From: Paramacrobiotus metropolitanus
Taxonomy: Eukaryota > Tardigrada > Eutardigrada > Parachela > Macrobiotidae
Direction of reading: 5' to 3'
NCBI RefSeq assembly: GCF_019649055.1
Contig: NW_026570458.1
Coordinates: forward strand, 43,496-107,495
Length of the DNA stretch: 64,000 bases
The notes under the pieces are model-generated. The model searched no databases and had not been told where the DNA came from. It saw only the letters and a program-made list of their open reading frames with translations. Positions 12,087 to 25,040 of this stretch are shown here, piece after piece; within the stretch, counting starts at the first letter, position 1; every line of letters starts with the position of its first letter. The translations under genes and the position numbers were made by a program.

Positions 12087-12918
12087 TCAATACTGTATTA
12101 GACGACTGACATTTATTTTAGTGTTTGCCGTAAATGTAAACAAAAAGTAATACTCTGGAACGCATTTTACGAACTGATGTACTTGTACTGTTGCTATCAG
12201 TACCTTGGCACTGGTGGTTAGCGGTTTGAGGAAGGACCCGTTCAGCGAAGTTAAATTGTTAAACATGATGGTGAGCGTGTGAAGTTTCGGGCGCGCCGAT
12301 CCGGGCGTGCCTCCCAGCGCGGTTAGGGCGTTGACGGCGATGGTGACAAGCGGTTGCTGTATAACCACAACTGCTCCAGACTCACAAACACCCCGAAGGT
12401 CTTCCGGATGATCGTTGGTAAACAGATTTGACTCAGATCTAAATCCATTGGCATCACCCGCACATGGACGAGGAAGTCGACGACGTTGAAGGGAATGGGT
12501 AAGCCATCGAGCGCCACACAGATAGTGGTCAGTCTTAGGCTGGTGAGGTTAGGGCAAGGTGGGAGGGTCGCGAAGGTGCAGTAAGCAGCTCGGCAAGCAA
12601 TAACAGCGGGACATTTCGCCAATCGCAAAGCGGGGGTACTGGCTACGATAGCGCTGAGATTAACTGCGGGTAAACCGCAGACACACTGTTTTCATTGGCT
12701 GCTGCAACCCGCTGAAATATTGCCTCTTTGGTATTTAGGTGCTTCGTGTGCAGTGTACCCTTGTAATAAACAGCTAATGTCCCTCGGATCGCGCCCTGCC
12801 TAGAGAGGGTTGCAACTTGCAGCAGAAGGTTAGCGGTACCGTCACCCTCGACGTTGGACATCTCCGCAACGTGTTGCGTGATGTTTCGCCAAACGGCACC
12901 CGTCCAGTTAACTTCCAT
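12087..12918 (-). pseudogene. Degenerate LRR gene copy with an upstream SEA-like segment
   Basis: On the minus strand, 12,918-12,643 encodes a segment starting MEVNWTGAVWRNITQH with a pattern reminiscent of a SEA-type extracellular module. It runs into LRR-like sequence (PCPNLTSLRL, FGVFVSLEQLWLY, LTIMFNNLTSLNGSFL) that parallels residues about 115-245 of the intact LRR gene at 21,788-23,152. The LRR reading frame changes near 12,355, right after LWLYSNRL, and no signal peptide is attached. It lies just downstream of the 551-aa FN3 gene. I call it a decayed family member; the SEA assignment is weak. Confidence 0.5.
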
Positions 12919-13124
12919 GTCACGCGCATGAATGCGGCTTTATAAGTATTTGCGATAGTAGGTGATAGTGACAGATGGCGTATTCGTAACAAAACTGCAA
13001 CTAGCGGCAACTCTTTATTGAAGAAAATGGCCAGAGAAATGAAAGAGGGCATGTATTGCTCCGGCATCGAAGCACCGCTCACGTACTTTAAGGGGCGACT
13101 GGGCATCTGAGGCATCAGGTCAGA

Positions 13125-16100
13125 TTAGTAGAAGAAAAACGAGAAAATAATTAGCACGCTATTAAAGAGTAAAGCGCGTGACTGTGTCAATAAAAGTATG
13201 TAATCAGCGCTAGACGCGCTGTTGTAGATTGGTACCGATTGAAGCTTGTTGTAATCTGCTGTTGAATCGTTCTCCCTCGTAGCATTCAACGTGGTAAACA
13301 CTTTTTTCAAAGCCGGACTGCATGCGCGCTTGTCGCGCTCATTACAGGCCTTCACGAATATTGCGTATGCCGCAGAAGGCCGTAAGCCGGTGATAGTCCA
13401 AGCTGTTTCCTTTGTAAAAATATAATCAGAACCGTTGTGATCGATCCTGTAATTCCCGACGAGGCCGATCGAGGGTTCCCAAGTGATACGAATACTGTTA
13501 CTGGTGATCTTTGTGGCAGTGAGTGCCGTGACGTTGTTAGGCTTCAGCTGCACCTCCAGGAACCGCTTGTCACTCTGCAAGTCCCCTCGCTCGGTCCATC
13601 CCTGGATTTTATAACTTGTCCCAGGAACGAGACTGGTAAACTCCACTTCGTACCTGTCTTCATCGTTCGGCAAGACATATTTTGGTGGCATCCCATCCAC
13701 AGCGAAGACGAGCCTTGTGAAGAGACTGTACTTTGATTTCCAGCTGGTATGGACCAGAAACCTGACAGACGTTTGGGAGACTTCAGAATGTGAGTAGATT
13801 ACAGCCGGCGGAACTGAAAACAAAAGCAAAGTCAAATAAGACTGGAGTGTGACGTGCTTTTATGTAGTTGGCACTAATGGAGAGTTAGGAGACGCAGATG
13901 AAAACACAAACCGTTTTTCTGTTATTCCGTTACAGGAACCACATAGTTACTAAGTAAACAAAATACAGATACAGTATATCTTGAGTTTTAAGAACCGAAA
14001 GCGTTTGCGACCATATTGCGAATCAGCCCTCGCTCTTCAAATCTTGTCAGGCTAAGCACGTCAAAAGTTTTGTTAAATTGTCTCAAGACAAGACTGCAAG
14101 GGCTGTTGTCGCCTGTCAACTTACTCGAACGGACAACTTGCGACACTTCTTCACTGAGCAGGTCGCAAGCAACAGCCACCACACGGACTTCGTACGTCGC
14201 TCCGAAATACTGAAGCCAAATAGAGTAGTTGACAATCATCGAGTCATTGCGAATGGAGATTTCTTTCACCGGCTCATCTTTCACATCCAGGTTCCGCAGG
14301 TGCACCCAGTAGTATTTCGTGGCATTCGACGGCCGCTGAATTTGCAGCATCAGCTTCACTGACAGAGGTTGCACGATCAGGCTGGGCTTGAGTGGACCTG
14401 CAGTATTACTTAACACAGTAAATATCTGCAGATATAACGTTTTTAAATATCTGTAATATAATAATTGCCTCTTTCTAAGTTTTTGGTTATGTAAAAATTC
14501 CCTCACACACTGTACATGCGTTGTCATCTTTTACGCAAGGTTATGCATAATATATGCCGGTTACATAACTGACTTGATCATCAATCGCTTGAGCATGACA
14601 TGGTTAATAAAGGCGTCCGCAAACCAACATGACTGTTAGCAGAATGCAGAAGAAAGCGCATTTTCTTACGACTGCAATAGGGTGTTACGGCAGTCTCCAC
14701 ACTGGAAACATCCTCCACAACACTCTTCATTCGGAAGGAATATTTCGCGCCAGCCTCTAATCCCGTCACATTGAAGCTCGTAATGCTGGCGTTGGAGACG
14801 TTGATTACTTTCGGATCCGGTGGAGGCTTGGTGGCGCCGGCATCGTCGTCGCGTTGGTAGAGAATCTGGTAGCCTTGAACGCGACTATTAACCGGCTTGA
14901 ACCATTCGAGCATGATGCTGTTGGTAGTCGTCAAGCTGCTGTTGGCCGCAATATCAATTACAGGAGAAGGATCTGCAAAAATACGAAACAGTCGTTCTTA
15001 TTATGAGAAACTGGTCAACGTTTCCGACTGACCAGCTTCAAGATTTAGTATTCATAGTGCGCGAATAAACCCACTCACACGTCATTCTTTCAAAGTAGCG
15101 AAAGACATTTCGACGATTCTGTAACATCCTCACGAAGATTAAATAATGCGTGCCTGTAACAGACAAATACAAGCACTGTAATGATTTTGGTCGACCACCA
15201 GCAAACCACGTTTTGCGCACCTCCAACCAAACCGCGGAAGCTGACGCGTTGGCCTGTTGTAAGATTTCCGTTCACAACCCTGTTATCCTCGGAAATTGCA
15301 CTGCAAGTTTCAACGTGCCAGCAAAATGATAACAACTATTTGCTAACTGCTACTCGCCTATATATGAACTGAACTGAAGGTCATAACATAATTGCCGAAA
15401 ACGACAAAATCAGACGTAACTGCACGCTCTTTCTGTCAATTTTTTAATAGAACCAGAGGATTAACGGGAATAACACAAGGAAAGCTCGATATACTGCTCA
15501 AAATGATATTAACGGTAACGCTGAGAACGTAATGCTCATTCAGCTTACCTAGCTGCTAGAAATTCAACATTCACATCCGCTGTTTCCATCACAATTTCCG
15601 GTCGATCAATCAGTGCCGTCACAGACACAGATGTATCCGATGCTACAGGGATATCACATTAAAAGATCTGTCTTGAACTCCGTTTAGTGATTTCTCAGTA
15701 TACTGGGCCGTCGTATGTCATCTGTCTACCTTTTATTCGGCAATAACCAGTTCTTATAACACTAAACGTGCGCTGGTACAAACTAATTAAAGTCATTCAG
15801 CATTTGACAGTCAACACAGAACACGATCTGTTTTTGAGCGTTTTCTTAATGAAACCCGAAGGCAGCTTACCATCACCGGATTCACTGGCAAGATTGGCAC
15901 CTCGTGAAATCTGAAAAGGATTAACACGGCAGTTAGTTGCTGGTTCACAGTTCATCATTTAACATCAATAAGCGCACAAATTGTCATTTGGTCGGAATGC
16001 TGTCACTTATACCATTAATTTTGTTCTTACTGTAATGAAACCGGCAAGTATCCAAATCAAGAGTAATTGTGACGCTGACGTCGAAGAAGAACGCCAAAGA

Positions 16101-16132
16101 TTTCTCCACACCGCACACTGCGTTAACGCCAT
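13125..16132 (-). CDS. Eight-exon FN3-domain surface protein, hydrophobic C-terminus (551 aa)
   Basis: Exons on minus: 16132-16031, 15910-15871, 15642-15549, 15300-15221, 15153-15079, 14972-14670, 14397-14125, 13813-13125. All have GT-AG introns and every phase matches, giving 551 codons plus stop. It begins MALTQCAVWRN with a signal-anchor-like stretch (ASQLLLIWILAGFIT), followed by Ig/FN3-like beta modules and four FN3-type domains carrying the usual W, Y and TGL(R/D) positions (ITWEPSIGLVGNYRI, WTITGLRPSAAYAI). The last residues (ALLFNSVLIIFSFFFY) end exactly at the stop, which suggests a GPI-attachment signal or a tail anchor. It is likely an extracellular adhesion or recognition protein. 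It is paralogous to the gene at 17,851-20,600, exon for exon. Confidence 0.8.
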
Positions 16133-16139
16133 GATCCTG

Positions 16140-17140
16140 GCTTGAAAGGGTCAGTGCTCAGTGCCCACAGCAGTGAATAGTCCGAAGTTAAGCCGCAAAC
16201 AAATCAACCTGAAACAGCATAATTTACGTGACAGAAAATGAAGACAGAATATAGTCAGGATATGCTGCAGGTCAAGTACAGACAACGAAATTGCATTTTC
16301 TACTGCCGGAAAATTTCGTCACTATATCAAATCTGCACGTTCCTCAAACCGAATCACACAATGACTCACTGCTGCTTTTGGCGTGATTTGGCCACACTGA
16401 TTAAGCCGACCAGTATTTGTTTGATGAAACAATCCGCTTTTGCATTTCTTTCCTCCGCAAATAACCCTAATTCGATTAGAATCCGCATGAGAATAAAACA
16501 ATCGTGAACCATTAAAACTGTATTCACATATAATATTTAAAGGCAAGTCTGACGTCCGTTTTTCAGTAAAAAAGTCTCCACGTGTACAGCTTACGCTGTG
16601 GAGTATCGGTGCTGCCTTGCCAGTGGGATAGCGTCGAAGCGATGTTAAATCTGAATGAGCGATAAGATAACTTGACTGCCAAACAACAAGGAGAAATCAA
16701 CAAGATCGTAAGGTGCGCATCGGCATACATGCTGGCGGTGAACGGAGTAGTTATTCAGGTACACTGACACAGCACGAAGAGATCGTGTACAACAATGCAT
16801 GCGCGACTTGCCGAACAGTGATCACGCGGCGTTCGGCCGGTCAGTAAAGCAGTGGTGACTGACAGCCGCTTCAGAATGTACCGGAATGTTCTGCGCAAGG
16901 AACAGAACTGTAATATAAAATAGCAAGAACAGCTTGCTTGATTGCCATCTTAGTGGAAGCGTCGGTCGATTAGCAAAACGTGCAGTTCGCATTTGCTTAG
17001 AAAGATCCGGTGTTTGCGCGTGGTTTGCCGGTAAACCAGTAATGTTGGTCGGTTAAGCCTGAAGGTATGTACTGAGATATTTGCAGTAAACAACAGCGCA
17101 CCGCCTAGTTTCACTTCATTCACGTCACATTTCACGAAAC
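16140..17140 (-). pseudogene. 5' remnant of an LRR family member
   Basis: Minus-strand sequence at 16,950-16,780 (atggcaatcaagcaagctg, then gcgcagaacattcc) matches the signal-peptide exon of the intact LRR gene at 23,152 and its relative near 21,390, with frame breaks. The upstream block 17,000-17,070 (cggtgtttgcgcg, ggtaaaccagt, cctgaaggtat) is also shared with positions near 21,430, 23,230 and 44,000. Only the promoter and start region remain. Confidence 0.5.
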
Positions 17141-17850
17141 TGATGAGATTTCTCGACTATTACAACTATCATTTAACAGTGTTTCGAATACATTCGTAAC
17201 GCTTTTCTACGACGTCGTTCCAATGAACTTTCACCGTTTACGTGTGAAAGCAACGCACTCACAGAGTACAATCTTATTTTACTAGCACAGTAATTAATAA
17301 CTCAATCAACGGCAGTGCGTCACTTGAACACGTAGTGGGTTTGTAAAGTTTAACAAAAGCGATTTTATAATTTTTACAGGCACGTGTGCATATGCATACG
17401 AGCTGTTTGCACTTTTGCCGTGTGCACTTGCACTTTGCAGTATCAAAGTGCTGCACATTTCTTTGGGCGTTAGAAAAAATACAGCGTTAATTGCGATTTC
17501 AGCCGTAATTCTAACCTGGGCAGGCGCGCAAGCCTGTATAGTTTTCGTTTTGATAAATTTGATTCTCTTAGGTGTTTGAGCGAATAAAGCGCATCTTGAG
17601 CAGCCAGTGAACCACGGGCGTAACCTCATAGAAGCATGGTTAAACAGCATTACAGTGTACAGTTCAACGGCAGTTCGCACCGCTGACCTTCTTGATGTAC
17701 GACTTGCAACTGTAACTTAACATTCACACTAGAGTTGCATGACTAAATGGAAGACAATCTAAATAAAATTGTAATTTTAATCTGCTGCCTTTAGAGCTGT
17801 TGTCTTATGGGTCGTTAATAGAGCATTTTGATCTACAGCAGATTCACTTT
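17141..17850. other. Intergenic spacer
   Basis: No supported coding sequence. It separates the LRR remnant from the stop of the 529-aa FN3 gene. Confidence 0.35.
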
Positions 17851-20600
17851 TTACTTCTTGGCATCCAAAGTTTTGACAAATTTTGTCAAAGCTGCACTGC
17901 GTTCGCGGCCACTACGCGCCATTACGTATATCGAGTAAACTGTAGAGGAACGCAAGCCGGTGAAACTGCAAGGTGTTGCGTTGGTAGAAACTGGCAGAGT
18001 GTTGTTGCAACCGATCTCGTAATCCCCGACGATGCCGCCGGGGGGTTCCCAAGAAGTATCGATGCTATGGCTGGTAATCCTAGCAATATTGAGCGTGGTA
18101 ACTTTGTTAGGCTTCAGCTGCACCATCAGAAACCGCTTATCACTCTGCACATCCCCTCGCTCGGTCCATCCCAGGATTTTATATTTTCTCCCGGGATCGA
18201 GACCGGTAAACTCCACAACATGCATGTCCTCATCATTCCGCAAGACATATTTTGGTGGCATCCCATCCACAGCGAAGACGAACCTTGTGAAGAAACTGTA
18301 CTTTGCCTTCCAGCTGGTCTGGACAGGAAATTTGACCGAGGTTTGGGTAACTTCGATCGTAGACGGAAAAGACGAGTAGATTACAGCCGGCGGCACTACA
18401 CAAAAAAAAGAATACACGAGACTGTGGAGTGTGACCTGATTTTATGTAGTCCGCACTAATAAAACGTCAGGTGATACGGATAACCCGTCCTTCTGTTATT
18501 CTGTTCCATAATAGTCTTTGCATTACATATATATCTTGGTACTTAAATTCGTTTTTTCTCATGTTCCGGTTTATGAGGTACGGTTTCATATTTCAGTCAC
18601 CAGTTGCTTACACCATCGCTCATGTAGAGCGCTACTTAAATAGCTGTTTATTGCACAAATTTCTTTTTGAGTTGTTTTTGCCTGTTATAAAAAACATTTT
18701 AAAATGTTGGAATTTAAAACGGCTTAAAGGTCAACTTACTCGAATGAACAATGTGCATCGCTTCTTCGCTGAGCAGGTCGCAAGCGACAATTGCTATACG
18801 AACTTCATACGTCGCTCCCAAATAGTCGATGGAAATGGAGTAGTTGACAACCAATGAGTCGTTGCGAATGGTGATTTCCCGCACCAGCGCATCTTCCACA
18901 TCGAGGTTCCGCAGTTGCACCCGGTAGTATTTCGTGCTATTCGACGGCCGTTGAATCTGCAACATCAGCTTCACCGGCAGAGGTTGCACGCTGAAACTAG
19001 GCTTGAGTGGACCTGCAACATAAACCTGTAATTATTATTTGTGATGGTGAACGCAAAATTAATGTCATCTGCTCGTCTTTTCCATAGTTTCTCAATCAGC
19101 ATTGATGATGAGAGCCGCAAGAGCATTTACTTACGAGTGCAACCGAGGACAGAATGACTCTCCCCACTGACAACATTGTCCATAAAACTCATCATTCGGA
19201 ACGAATACTTGGTGCCCGAGTCCAGTCCGGTAACATTGAAACTTGTCGTGCTGGCGTTGAAAAGGTTGATTACATTCGGATCCGCTGGGTGCGTGATGGC
19301 TCCGACATTGCCGCGTTGGTATAGGATTTGGTAGCCTTGAACGCGAGTATCGAACGGCTTGAACCATTCCAGCACGATGCTGTCCGTGGTCGTCAGGCTC
19401 TTGTTCGCATCAACACCAACCGGAGGAAGCGGATCTGCCAATATAGTCATTTGGGTAATGGCAAACTCTGTTTGTCAGACTGACCATCTTCAGGGTTAAT
19501 TATACTGCGCCAGTAAACAAACTCGCAAGTCGTTTTCTTAAAGGAGCGCAGAACATTCCGACCGTTCTGTAACAGCTTCGCGTAGATGAAGTAATGGCTT
19601 CCTGTAACAGCAAATACCTGTACCGCATTCATGGTCTAAAGTCGGAAAGTGCTATGTTTTACATACCTCCAACCAAATCTCGGAAGGTAACGCGTTGGCT
19701 AGCTGAAACATCTCCGTTCACGACAGAATGGTCTTCGGAAGTTGCGCTACAACATGTTCAGCGAAGTATTGACAAGCATTAAGAAACGACTGTGAGGAAG
19801 CTCGTAATTACGCACGTAGCACGGATGCCAAAAACGACAAAGCCATACGTTGCTGCAAATTCTTTCTACTGCTGTTTTACTGGTAACTTCAGATTGCCAG
19901 TAGTAACAAGAGAAAAAACTCCATATATTTTTAGAAGCAATATTCATCGCTTAATCTTTAAAATGCAGTATCAAACTCACATGGCATTTAGAAATTTGAC
20001 TGACTCATCCGCCGTCTCCATTACAATTTCCGGTCGATCAATCAGTGCCTTGACGGATACGGATGCAGCCGATCCTGTGGTCGCAGCACAAGAAACGCTT
20101 CATTTCAAGCTTGAAAAATTGGCGGCAATGACTCTGTGCCTCATTACCGGTGTGAATGGTCCCTTGCTCGCTTTTACTGTTCAGTGGTAAGTCCACTGTT
20201 TTCTTGATGAAGCCCTCAGGTAGTTCATCGTCTCCGGGATCAACGGCATGAATGGCACTGTGTGAGACCTGAAAACGACCAACATCGCTATTAGCAACAT
20301 GAAAAAGGCTGATTCATAGCTCTGATACAGGTTTCTGCTAGCCACTTCCAAAAGCTACAGTAAATTTTATATATCACTGCGTTCTCAAGGAAAACAGAAA
20401 TTTCTTCTGCTGTGCTCAGAGTTACAAAAGCTCCAAAAAAAACTGTTAAATGTAGTTAGTTATATTTGCTGGATTGCAAAAATTTGAGAGAACCTTACTT
20501 GAATGCAGCTGGCAAGTGTCCAAAGCAAGAATAACTGTGATGCCGAAGCTGAAGAAGACCGCAACACATTTCTCCACGCTACGGAATGCGCTACAGCCAT
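17851..20600 (-). CDS. Eight-exon FN3-domain protein, secreted form (529 aa)
   Basis: Exons on minus: 20600-20499, 20268-20148, 20074-19981, 19746-19667, 19601-19527, 19434-19135, 19012-18740, 18395-17851. Six exon lengths (102, 94, 80, 75, 273 and all phases) equal or match those of the 551-aa paralogue; the product begins MAVAHSVAWRN. The FN3 repeats (SIVLEWFKPFDTRVQGY, FNVTGLDSGTKYSFRM, GWTERGDVQSDKRF) align throughout. The C-terminus stops at TLDAKK with no hydrophobic tail, so this copy is probably secreted. Exon 5 ends in a GC donor (gcgagt) where the paralogue has GT, implying a GC-AG intron. Exon 2 is 121 nt against 40 nt in the paralogue. Confidence 0.8.
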
Positions 20601-20929
20601 GATTAACGGCCCGTGACAGTTAAAATAAATCCGAAGTTACGCCAAAAACACATCAACCTACAGTGTAGAACAGCATAATGCTTAAGATACAAAAACGGAA
20701 TATTGCTTAGAACAATTCAACAAACTGCAAGTAAAATACAGAGGCCGAAGTAAGTTTTTACCCACCACGATATTTCCAAATTACACCGACTTGTACGCAC
20801 AATCACGCTTGTCGAAACGAAAAACGGAACTACACAGCACAAGATATGCATTAAGTACTTCTTTAATATGCGTAATTTGGCTGGACAAAATCTAAAAAGA
20901 TGATTCCATACGGCCGCACCAGGATCGGA

Positions 20930-21560
20930 ACAAATCAATCAAGCAAAAGCCAGAACAATATATTTCAATACTAAAGCACGTGCATATCGATACCGTGATA
21001 CGGTTACCATTAAAATTTCTACGCAGTTACAACATTTCAAAGCAAAACTCAACGCCTTACGCTGTGGCTTACAACAAGAAAACCAAACTGCTGAACAACG
21101 AAGAGAAATAACCGGCCAAGATCGTAATTCCCAATTCGGCATTAATACTAGCAATAAACGGAAGTAGAAATCTACTTAGGTGCACTGACATGTCAAGAAC
21201 AGACCGTCTCAAACAATGAACACGCGATCTGTCGAACGATGGTCACGCGGCATATGGCCGGTGAGTAAAGCAGTTATCGCTGACAGGCGCATTAGAGTGC
21301 ACCGGAACGTTCTGCGCAGCACACAGAATCGTAGTAAGAAACAGCAAGAATACGTTGCTTGATTGTCGCGTAGATGGACTAAGAAAAAGTGCATTTAACG
21401 TTTGCTTAGAAAAGACCCGGTGTTTTCGCATGGTTTGCCGGTAAACCAGTTGGTTGTCAAGCCTGAAGGTATTACTATACGCACAGTGCAAGGCCTGTCA
21501 ATTCTTTATTTCACTGTAGCCTCGACACATCTCACGAAACCGAGGACATTCTGCAACACT
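20930..21560 (-). pseudogene. 5' remnant of an LRR family member
   Basis: Minus-strand 21,390-21,240 encodes a signal-peptide-like stretch (RQSSNVFLLFLTTILCAAQ) matching the start of the LRR gene at 23,152 (RQSSKIFLIFLVTILFSAQ), but the start codon position is not ATG and no LRR body follows. The upstream motif block near 21,430 is shared with three other places in the window. Confidence 0.55.
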
Positions 21561-21787
21561 AACTGTTTACGACACTCTCCCTCACACTATGGTAATTATT
21601 ATGTGACTAGAGGTGCTCAAGTAACCTTTACGAACGCTTTACTAACTTACGTATACATACTACGCCTTCCTTTATTTCCATTGGCCGCCAGTTTCCACCA
21701 GTAGCAGAATAAGCAGACAACGTGTCAGACGTAATCTGATAATCGGGACATGCAATTAAGAAACAATTATAAACGCTTCGGCCAGAC

Positions 21788-23152
21788 TCAAGGTGCAAGC
21801 GAAACGTTCCCCGTTAAATTCAACTGTTTTACGTCAACAATTTCCGGTGCGTCGCGCCTCACAGCAGTGGTTGCCCTCTCCACAAAGCAAGCAAGAAATT
21901 TCGCCGGCGTGCGCACTGTCCTCCGATTACATGTGGCTAGAGCGGTAACATAGGATCCACGGTACCGCCTCCCGCGTTGAATATCCTCCCAACGCGTAGT
22001 GAGATTAACATCTTCCACTGTCCCGCTGGTGAAGTTGCCACACGTCACCACATCCCCGCTATCAACGTTGTTCTGGGCAGTACTCGGATGGGTGTGGCCG
22101 AGAGGTCTCTTCTTCAGCCAGACCCAGAGGTTGGTCAGCTCGGAGCACCGACACTGATTGTTGGTCACGCAAAATATATTCCGGTCCAGGTTTAGGTACG
22201 GCCGCCCGCGAGACGAGGCTATACTACGCAGAAAGCGGTTGTCCAAGCTGAAGAGCTTGCTGCCGCACAGCTGCACCGTTTCCACGTTGTGCAGGACGAA
22301 TGGTCGGTGTTCGGGACTGAGGAAGATGATCTGAATTTGGTCATCGATTAGAAAAATCTCCTGCAAGCAAAAACCAAATACATGACAGAAAATTCACAAC
22401 ATTGATTCCTTCCTTACCTTGATGCTGCGATTCAGCGGTTGAAAAATTGACCAGTCGATCAGCGGCACTTTATTATAACTGATGTCCACCGTCCTTAATT
22501 TGGGAGTCCATGCCTTTCTCGCGGGAAATTTCAGCCCTTCGTCCAGCGCGACGAATGCGTCGGCGATCGTTGACAGACGGTTGTCGTGCAGCTGCAGCCG
22601 CTCCAGCGCCGCAAACCCGGCAAATGTCTGGCGTGTAATTGAGGGTATATAGATCTTCACCAGTTCCAGAGTGGTTAAAATCGCCTTGACGTTGGCCAGG
22701 AAATCCCCGACGGGAAACGGATTTTCCTCGGAATCCAGCCAGACGCTGACCAGTCTCACCGAAGTCAAATTTGAACGCGATGGAAGCGAGCGAAGTGTGC
22801 CGAGCGGACAAGTTTCTGCGCATATAATGTTGCCGGATTTCTCGCCAATCACGATGGACCGGGCATCGATCGCTAAGGCCTTGTCGCTGAGATGGGAAAA
22901 ATCGCAGGAGCAAAGCGTGAGGTCAACAGGACATGTTGATGAATTGTAACTTCGACAAGCCAGCTGCGTGTCATTCTGTTGAACGGTGCCCGTCAAATTA
23001 AATCCATCAGTTCGCGAGTTATTTGCTGGGTTGCGCGAGCGCAGATGAACAGTGACAGGCACAACAGAATGGACAGCTGATTTCTGCGCAGAGAATAGAA
23101 TCGTCACAAGAAATATCAGGAATATCTTGCTGGATTGCCGGGAAATCGCCAT
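21788..23152 (-). CDS. Secreted leucine-rich repeat protein (435 aa), two exons
   Basis: Exons 23152-22418 and 22360-21788, phase 0, GT-AG. The product starts MAISRQSSKIFLIFLVT, a clear signal peptide. A Cys-rich N-terminal cap (CPVDLTLCSCDFSHL) is followed by LRR units (LTSVRLVSVWL, LERLQLHDNRL, LRTVDISYNKV, YLNLDRN) and a C-terminal cap with paired Cys (CVTNNQCRCSEL, VTCGNF). No transmembrane segment follows, so it is predicted to be extracellular. It is the intact member of a group with remnants near 12.4, 17.0, 21.3 and 26.5 kb. It sits head to head with an astacin 5' fragment at 23.7 kb. Confidence 0.8.
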
Positions 23153-23589
23153 CTTAATTAGTGTTAGGCCGATTCAAAAAGTGCGTTTCACGAAGCATAT
23201 ACCGATTGCATAGGATCGGCTGTTTGCGCTTTGATTTGTTGTGAAGTTGCAGATAGACCAGTTGATCGTTTACCCTGAGGGGATACAAGCGCCGCACATT
23301 CACTCTTAAGTGGAAATTACTGGCCACAAAATTTTTAAACATTGAACAAATATCTTGATTAAACGCATGATAAGGAGTGTCTGTCCTTAGTATTTTGACC
23401 CCTAAAGCTCTATGGATCTCGTAAAAACGCGGAATTTTTCTCTATCTGTACCGTGGCAATAAAGCAGCCATAACGCGGCAAAAGAGTGCGCTTTCAAATT
23501 GAGTAGTCCAGCAGCCTAAAAATATAGCAACTGACCGTTTTAAGTTTCGCTTATTTCATTTTCCCAACAAAATAGCTATTGTGTCTCGG

Positions 23590-24075
23590 TGTATTACTAT
23601 GAGCCGGTTTTGCCACAGTGCAGAAACTGTTTGTCTGAGCCCTGAAGGAATAGCAGCCTGCTAATTTAAGAAAAGGTGCACAATTTGCCGCTCCAGTTTA
23701 GAAAGTCAGGTTTAAAATGATGTACTCCCACGTTTGTTGCTGAAGAACATCCGTCACCATGTTGCACTGTGCATGTTGTACGCTGATCGTGTGTATTGTA
23801 TCTGGGGCCGAGTTGCAATGAAAGCAATCCAGAATCTACCAGAAAGTATTCAAAAATGCTGAGAAATCTATAGTGCAGGGCGCAGATGGAGCAGCAGATA
23901 GGAGGAGCGGAATCTTGCTCCTAATCTTAAACATTATTATAACATAATTAACTGGGTCGTTTAAGTGTTCAGTTCTGCAGACTGGAAAGACTTCATCGAC
24001 CCGGAGATTTCGGCAAAAAGCAAAATGGATGACGAATTTACGCGCTATGAGCTGTTTTCAGCTTGACGGGCACGA
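23590..24075 (+). pseudogene. Truncated duplicate of an astacin gene 5' end
   Basis: Sequence from 23,590 follows 44,930-45,490 closely: the same leader (agccggtt..tgc, aaactgttt), an ATG at 23,758 with Cys-rich signal sequence, and the second exon (tggaaagacttcatcgacccggag at 23,979). The first exon hits a stop soon after the signal peptide, and the copy ends after the region matching TRYD. It is a dead fragment of a segmental duplication of the LRR/astacin head-to-head junction. Confidence 0.7.
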
Positions 24076-24683
24076 TATTCGTTCGGAATTTAATTGTTGA
24101 GCACAGCCCGACAGCTAAATGACGGTTAAAAAGTGGGAGAAAACGACGCAGCTGTTTTGTAACCATCCAAGTCAGCCAGTTGAATTAATTACTTATGAAC
24201 TGTGCCCTTGGTAGCCGCTTCCAGCTCGCCTCACTGCTGACAGAGAAAAATGCGACAGCGCGGTTCTGTATTCAATAATATTTTTGTTGTCCCAGGCAGA
24301 CACTTATACTGTTTGCGCGCATTCCCGAGGTCGATACATAACTTTTAAAGTGTCACACTTCGTTATTAAAATTTGATACTCAGGCTGAGCGTCCGCGCGC
24401 GTGTTTGTATGTGCAAACAGCAAACTGCAAAGGTGTGACTGTGATCGCATGCGTCACAATATGCATGCGCTGTGAATGCAAATAAATCACTTTTGTGTGC
24501 GCTTTGGGATGATGATATCACGGTTCGGGCGCAACGCGACCCATCAGTACCGTCCCTTAACATTAGCTCCTGTATGCACAAACACCCACTCAGAACACGG
24601 GAAATCGTTTCTGCAGCGTTTGTAATTTTCACTTTCCAGTTCGGCCGAACGGGACAGTTATTACTTCAACGGCTCCGTATGGC

Positions 24684-25040
24684 GTGAAACAGATGGCTTT
24701 TATTGATCGTAAGTACTTTATGTGGATGCCAAACGTGGACTGCGGTGCAGCTATCAAAGTTCTGTTCGGTGTTGTGGCGCTGTTTCGCGGACTATCACCG
24801 CCAACAATACATCGCTCGCTGTGGATGATCTTTTATCGCACTGGTATTTCCAATTACCTGCTTATGCACGGCCTTGTCCTGGCTGTTCTGACGGGCTATC
24901 TGGAGAAAGATGTCAGTGCTGGAATTGCGACCAAATTTATCCCGACAGAAAATGCGGGGCAACGGCTGGAACATGTGAACTGCCGCACTGCTAAGTCACA
25001 AATTGAGATTCGGATTATCAGGGCCGCGTCGAGCCTTTGA
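24684..25040 (+). other. Doubtful open frames, Cys-rich alternative
   Basis: A 118-codon frame (signal-anchor-like IKVLFGVVALF) overlaps a shifted frame rich in Cys (CPGCSDGLSGERCQCWNC). Neither has splice or homology support that I can see. It could be a remnant of an EGF-like exon; I list it only so that the open frames are on record. Confidence 0.15.
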
